NCBI GenBank assembly: GCA_022496805.1
Contig: CM040101.1
Location: 30,295,529-30,359,528, forward strand
Length of the DNA stretch: 64,000 nt
Source of the DNA: Pohlia nutans
Taxonomy: Eukaryota > Streptophyta > Bryopsida > Bryales > Mniaceae
Direction: 5' to 3'
Below are positions 59,012-64,000 of the stretch, in pieces. Below the pieces are notes generated by a model. The model was not told the DNA's origin. It did no database searches and worked only from the letters and a program-made list of their open reading frames with translations. The translations under genes and the position numbers were made by a program. Numbering within the stretch: the first letter of the stretch is position 1; each line of letters starts with the position of its first letter.

Positions 59012-60286
59012 GAGAAATAAAAAGGTGTTTATCCCTTGAAATTCTATAAGGATAGGGCACTCATTATCCTATTTCTAGTTTTTGTTCAATTCCTATGGAA
59101 GCAACAATACAATTCATGCAATCACTATCTTAAACTGGTATGTGGGTTAACAACCAAGGCAAAAGATTAGCATGAGGGAATACAAACATTTAGCTTTTAG
59201 CATAATGAGGATCAAAACCTGTTGTAAGGTGCTCAAGGTATAGTCTCACAAATTTTGTTTATGCAACACTTTTACATCTCTCCAAACATCGTTAGTACTT
59301 TATAATTTTGCTCATAGCAATGATAGCACAGTATTATTAAACTTACAGTTGTAAGAAATTTAAATTTATTCTTCTCGTTTCTATATTCTGTTCTTCGATA
59401 TTTTACAATGTTTGGTATAATGGATTTATCAATCTTCCTCTCATCATCTATAATCTCCAGTCATTGTTTAACAATCTTTCACTGAATTGTTGTATCACAA
59501 CTTGTCAAAGCAATCATAGTAATCTATATTAGCTTAAAAAAAAAATTCAATTTTCAATTATTTCGTTAATTAACATATGTACCCATACACTAAAGAAAAT
59601 ATTGTCCATGCTAAGGTCAGTAAAATTTATTTCCTAAATTTGCTTTAAGCATACATGACATCAAAACATAGCTTCAAAGCATAAGCAAGCATCCTCTATG
59701 GATTTAATCAATTACAACCATCCTCTGTATTTTCTTATAGTAGAAGACAACAATTTATTTATTTTTCCTTTCTGGATATCACATGTGAACACTTAAGTGT
59801 TAACCACCAGGGTTTTGAATATTACATTCACGCATCCAACACTATCTACTTCTTTATGCAATTTTTATGTTTATGATTGCAGCCATCCTACCACACTTAA
59901 TCTTAGCAACTATCATTCATCAACTTCCCATTCAGTAATACATATCTAATGCTTTAAGAAGCCACTCCACTTAATAACTTCAAACATATCCTTGCAAAAA
60001 TCGCATTAAGCTTCGCAATCTACAAACATAAATTTAGTCTAGATTCAACATTCTACACCACGACATTAAGCTTATGTAATTTAAGAAAAAATTCCTCTCA
60101 CAGGATTCAATAATTACTACTTGTTTGCCCAATCACTGGGTCTTGATTCTATGATCATCCACAATTAATAGCTTAAAAGCTTAACTTCATAAAATAGCTT
60201 AAGGACATACAACATCGTTACATTGCTTTAAGCTTTACAACACAAAAACTACAGTCAAAACTCATCCACAAATACCCATGCAAACT
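59012..60286. other. AT-rich intergenic DNA, no gene seen
   Basis: No frame longer than chance, no RNA and no transposon ends recognised. Confidence 0.45.
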
Positions 60287-60877
60287 GCTAAACCACAAAA
60301 GGACCGGCCGACCGGGGGATGTTGAATTTAGCTCTTGTATTCTTGACTGGCTCTTGTAACAAGCTCAATTCCTCATTGGTGTGGGGTGATTTTGATGATC
60401 ATTGGCACCGTTGAAATTAAAGAAGATTTACATAGCTTTTGTATGAAAAAAGGATCAACAAAATCGCACAATTTTTGAAAAAATGCCACCGTTGAGAAGA
60501 TTGATGGAACTCGTTTGAGGCATTTTGGACATATGGTGAAATCAGATTGTTCAAAAGTGTTCCAAATTTTCTGAAATTTTTACTGTGTGTAGAGATCGTT
60601 ACTTTAAACATGTGCAAAAAATTCACGTGATTTGGAGGTGTGAGGAAGAAGATACGAGGGTCTAAAGTGACGCTTAGATAACTTCCTTGTAACTCAAAAA
60701 AATCACCAAACATCCCACACTTCATGAATTTCCAATCAAGATACCTACAACTTCAACTTTCAAAAAGAGCAAGAGTCTCTTTGATGCTCATCCTACAATT
60801 CTAAGCCCAAGAACTTGAATTTCCTCACTTTCTAGTTCCAGAAGCCACGCGGGGCCTTATGGTCCTTTAGGGGTTAA
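60287..60877. mobile_element. TTAA-flanked MITE, GGACC subfamily, decayed left end
   Basis: Right end ATGGTCCTTTAGGGGTTAA is intact; the left end near CTAAACCACAAAAGGACC is a decayed match. Length about 590 bp fits the group. Confidence 0.5.
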
Positions 60878-60990
60878 GCTACAAAGTTCAAAGAAATTCT
60901 TCTCAAAACGAAACATACAACAACTAGGTTGTCCAATTGCTGGGACTTACAATAAACGCTTTACTAAATCATACTTAATGAATTCTAGCT

Positions 60991-61565
60991 TTAACCCCTA
61001 AACGTCCTCACCTCTCTCCAAATTTGACAGTTTTGCAAAGATGCATTATAAAATGTAACCCAAAGGGATATTTTGAACTTTATGTATGAATAAAATTTGT
61101 ACATTATAAATTTTAAATTCTATCCATAAGGTTCAATCTGCAATTGCTATCACCAAAATTTTGTATAAAATTTGAAACTTCTAATTCGAAATTATTTTGT
61201 AATTTGATTACAAATAAGATATTGACAATTTGGACATGAAATTTGTTGTGATTGGTTAAAATGCAATACTCTAAATGTAGTGATTTTTGGAGATTTTTCG
61301 GTTGCTTAATTTTATGAGTCGACTTTTTTAAGAACACTTTTACCCTGAAATCTTTGAAATGTTGGGTGAATCACTACAACATGAAATGGGGCATAAAATT
61401 TTCACAAATCATCTCCTTTCTAATCAGATTGCATATGCATGAAGCTAACTTCCCATAAATATATAGTAAAAAATCCACACTACAAAAAGTCAATGATGGA
61501 TGAGATATTTGTGCTTGATTCTATATATCGTCTACTTTCTGGACAATTGGACGTTTAGGGGTTAA
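60991..61565. mobile_element. TTAA-flanked MITE, 575 bp
   Basis: A perfect 17-bp inverted repeat TTAACCCCTAAACGTCC at both ends; the interior aligns with 47390-47978 throughout, including CCAAATTTGACAGTTTTGCA and TTTTTCGGTTGCTTAATT. Confidence 0.88.
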
Positions 61566-61984
61566 GCTTTTGATTACAAAATATTTGTTGACTAGTTTCA
61601 AACAAAAAAAATGATGATGCCTTTCAAAGCCAAGAAGCCTGATAAATATGAAATGGAAGTGAAACTACAAAGAATAATTTGAGAGCTAGATATCACATTT
61701 GTTTCTGCTCTAAAAAATAAAAACCTGAGAGATAACAACAAAAATAAAACCTAAAAGAGAAAGGAAGTTTGACACAACAAAATACCCACCATCCCGCAAC
61801 AAATCCAAACTAATAATAAGTGTTCTAACTATTTATTAGCTTTTAAACAACTTTCCGCATCTATGTCTAAAAAGAAGTTCACACTTCAATCAATTTCAAA
61901 ACTAAAAACAAATAAGTCATGTGTACACATCAAAGTCAAAAAGTTCAAATTTTACTAACTTTTAGCATTTATAAAAACGTCAAT
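61566..61984. other. Intergenic DNA, no gene seen
   Basis: Nothing recognised. Confidence 0.45.
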
Positions 61985-62488
61985 GCAGGTGAATTTGGGA
62001 CATGGTAGTTAGGGAGGTTGATGACCTAAAGGGCGTTTTTACACTAGGACATCAAATTTATCTTAAAAATACGTACAATACGTAAAGCATTTGTAATTGT
62101 GATTGTGATTTTGTAAACACTGGCTCAACGAGTCACTAACAAGTCTCTTCCAGGATCACTTCATCCAAATATAAATCTTTAAGAATCAATCATTGTTGGT
62201 GTATTTAATTTTCAAATACCATTTTTTGTGAGCCCTTAGATACAATTAATCTTTGTATGCTCAAAAATTTCAAAAAAAAGCTCATGGTCAAACCTTATAT
62301 AATCGTGTAATATATACTATAGATTGTTTTGAAAATTGATATACAATCTCATGACTACGACTTCTTCAAATGAGCTTCAACAATGAAGTTTTCTATATGA
62401 ACACCAATTGAGAGATACAACTGCGTTTTTGAAAGCACCACGACAAGTGATAAAATTTTAGGGATGAGCATGGTCCTTTAGAGGTTAA
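61985..62488. repeat. TTAA-ended repeat, inverse copy of 58102-58825
   Basis: Right end CATGGTCCTTTAGAGGTTAA; interior blocks (ACTAGGACATC, GAGTCACTAACAAGTC, TATAATCGTGTAATATA, GTTGTATCTCTCAATTGG in complement) match 58102-58825 reversed. The left terminus is not defined. Confidence 0.65.
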
Positions 62489-62496
62489 GGATAAAC

Positions 62497-62800
62497 CTTG
62501 GTGGAGGCACCTAAAACCGCCCATTTAAGCTATTGTGCTTTGGATTTTTTGAATGTTGAATTAAAACTATTTCTAGCTGATAGATAGAAAAGATTCATGA
62601 ATAGGAGTGAAAAATTCCTCAATTAAAAATGTAGTTTTTATGAATTTTGAAAGTGAAAAGTTAGTCATACTCCACTTGTGCCATATGTGTGGTATTTTTT
62701 CCAACACAAAGGTATCCTAGACACTCCAATTCTGCTCACTTCTAAAAGCCTCTAGCTAATTGAATGACAAGTAGTTGGTTTTAAGTTTCTTGAGAATTAC
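62497..62800. repeat. Dispersed repeat B, copy 3 (inverse)
   Basis: Begins GGTGGAGGCACCTAAAACC and proceeds as the complement of 15250-15600, to ACAAGTAGTTGG and AGTTTCTTG. Confidence 0.6.
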
Positions 62801-64000
62801 AAGTGGTTAAGTAAGTCCATATTTTTCTACCTGCACATCTCTTTTTTCTTTTTGTGAATGTTTTGCATGAACCGGATTTCAACTAGACAAAGGATTGTTC
62901 ATCCAGTCTGCATCCCCCTGAACCCTTTGAGGACAATCATCCTTATAGTAGATGTTGGCTAGTCAAAATCAATTTTTACCTTAAAGATAATTTTTTTTGC
63001 TTTCAAGGCCAACTAAGAAAATGAAACTTATCATGTCTATTTTCTACACTACTTTAAAATTTTGAAAATTCCAAATATTGAACATTTTATTGCATTTGCA
63101 AACTGTAGAGGTCCTCGTTATACTACATTGCATGTCCGTTGATCAAATCTTCAAATTTAAATTAATTTTGTTTTGTTTTGAATACACTACATAGTTTTTG
63201 TATGTCTTAAATGCCCAACCAAGAATTAAGATCATTTAGAGTATTTATCAGATAATTATCATGATGTGTTTTGCATTATAGACCTCAAAAATCATATTAA
63301 ATTCATTTTAGTTTCAAAAATTCTGAAAAAAATAGGATGAAAAGAAGACATGTAGTCTCATCTATTAAAAATATTTAAAAGATAAATTTGCAAAATTTTA
63401 ATCGAGAAATTGCTCATAACAGGGAAGTTTGACAGACGGACCAGTGTACAATACCCACCAACAAGTTTACGTTCATTCAACTTTTTAGAGAACTGCCAAT
63501 AAAAATTACAAAATTATAAACTTTGAGCCTAATTTGGACAAGTTGTAGTGCACAAGATGAACCACACATACAATCGAGTTTCGATAATAAAAGATTTTTT
63601 TTAAATATATTTTTATTTGAAATTCAAACCTTCATTTTTTACCCTTAATTCAAACATCTATGAATACGAATTTTGTTACTTATGGTTTATAAAACTTTCA
63701 ATGGAAAGAATGCAAATCCTTTATAGAATCATGTGGAAAAAAAAATCATGAGTTTTGAGGTCATATTTACTAAAATATCAATGTTTGAAATTTCTAGTTC
63801 AGAAATGTTCAATTTGAAAATAAATATTGTTTTTTTAATATCTGATCCAAAAATTGTCCAGAGAAATATTTTTTCACACTTCAAATGGTTTAATGTATTT
63901 CAATATTAATATTAATATTAAAATTTTATAAATTTAATTATTTGATTCAATTATTTGAAAAGCTGAATGAACAAAAAAACTATTAAAGTTATTGGTGGGT
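62801..64000. other. AT-rich intergenic DNA, no gene seen
   Basis: No frame, RNA or transposon end recognised. Confidence 0.45.

Noticed and set aside
1..64000. CRISPR array, bacterial operon or prophage
   Set aside because: Spliceosomal introns, plant-type transposons and absence of compact gene arrangement rule out a prokaryotic context; tandem repeats seen are microsatellites or transposon parts without spacer structure.

Overview
This is a nuclear eukaryotic window, almost certainly from a land plant. It holds a type II (plant-type) metacaspase with three GT-AG introns, a Ty1/copia element, CACTA, hAT and Tourist-like elements, tRNA-derived SINE-like repeats and AT-rich intergenic DNA. 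A DD34E Tc1 transposon and a swarm of TTAA-flanked MITEs are unusual for flowering plants, so a seedless plant (bryophyte, lycophyte or fern) seems more likely; that is an inference. I see no rRNA, CRISPR or convincing tRNA gene.

Layout. 1-2400: AT-rich, with the end of a TTAA repeat and one hAT-type MITE. 2400-6900: the only convincing host gene, the metacaspase (coding 3915-6638), rich in tetranucleotide microsatellites. 7000-13600: decayed coding DNA (a SWIM zinc-finger fragment on + and an unrecognised minus-strand relic) with a hAT-type and a CACTA-type MITE inserted. 14000-20300: gene-free, with SINE-like and other dispersed repeats. 20293-20860: TTAA MITE. 21248-26573: a complete hAT transposon with 8-bp target duplication, its transposase split by a 338-bp CACTA-type MITE. 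26900-28800: two abutting Tourist-like MITEs and a TTAA MITE with an element inside it. 31408-32994: a full-length Tc1 element, transposase broken by one stop codon. 33548-34593: a GC-rich element flanked by a 16-bp direct repeat. 34870-40942: a TTAA MITE split by a 5.5-kb CACTA element, which contains a 1.85-kb element that in turn contains a SINE-like composite repeat. 41600-48600: more hAT-type and TTAA MITEs. 48718-54384: a very young copia retrotransposon (LTRs differ at 2 of 318 positions). 54491-64000: a CACTA-type MITE, an unrecognised gene relic and further TTAA repeats.

The genes do not form an operon or pathway. The window is one host gene in a transposon-dense region where insertion order can be read from nested elements, target-site duplications and interrupted reading frames. 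All boundaries, duplications and splice sites were read by eye from the sequence; family names rest on recognised motifs and no database search was run.
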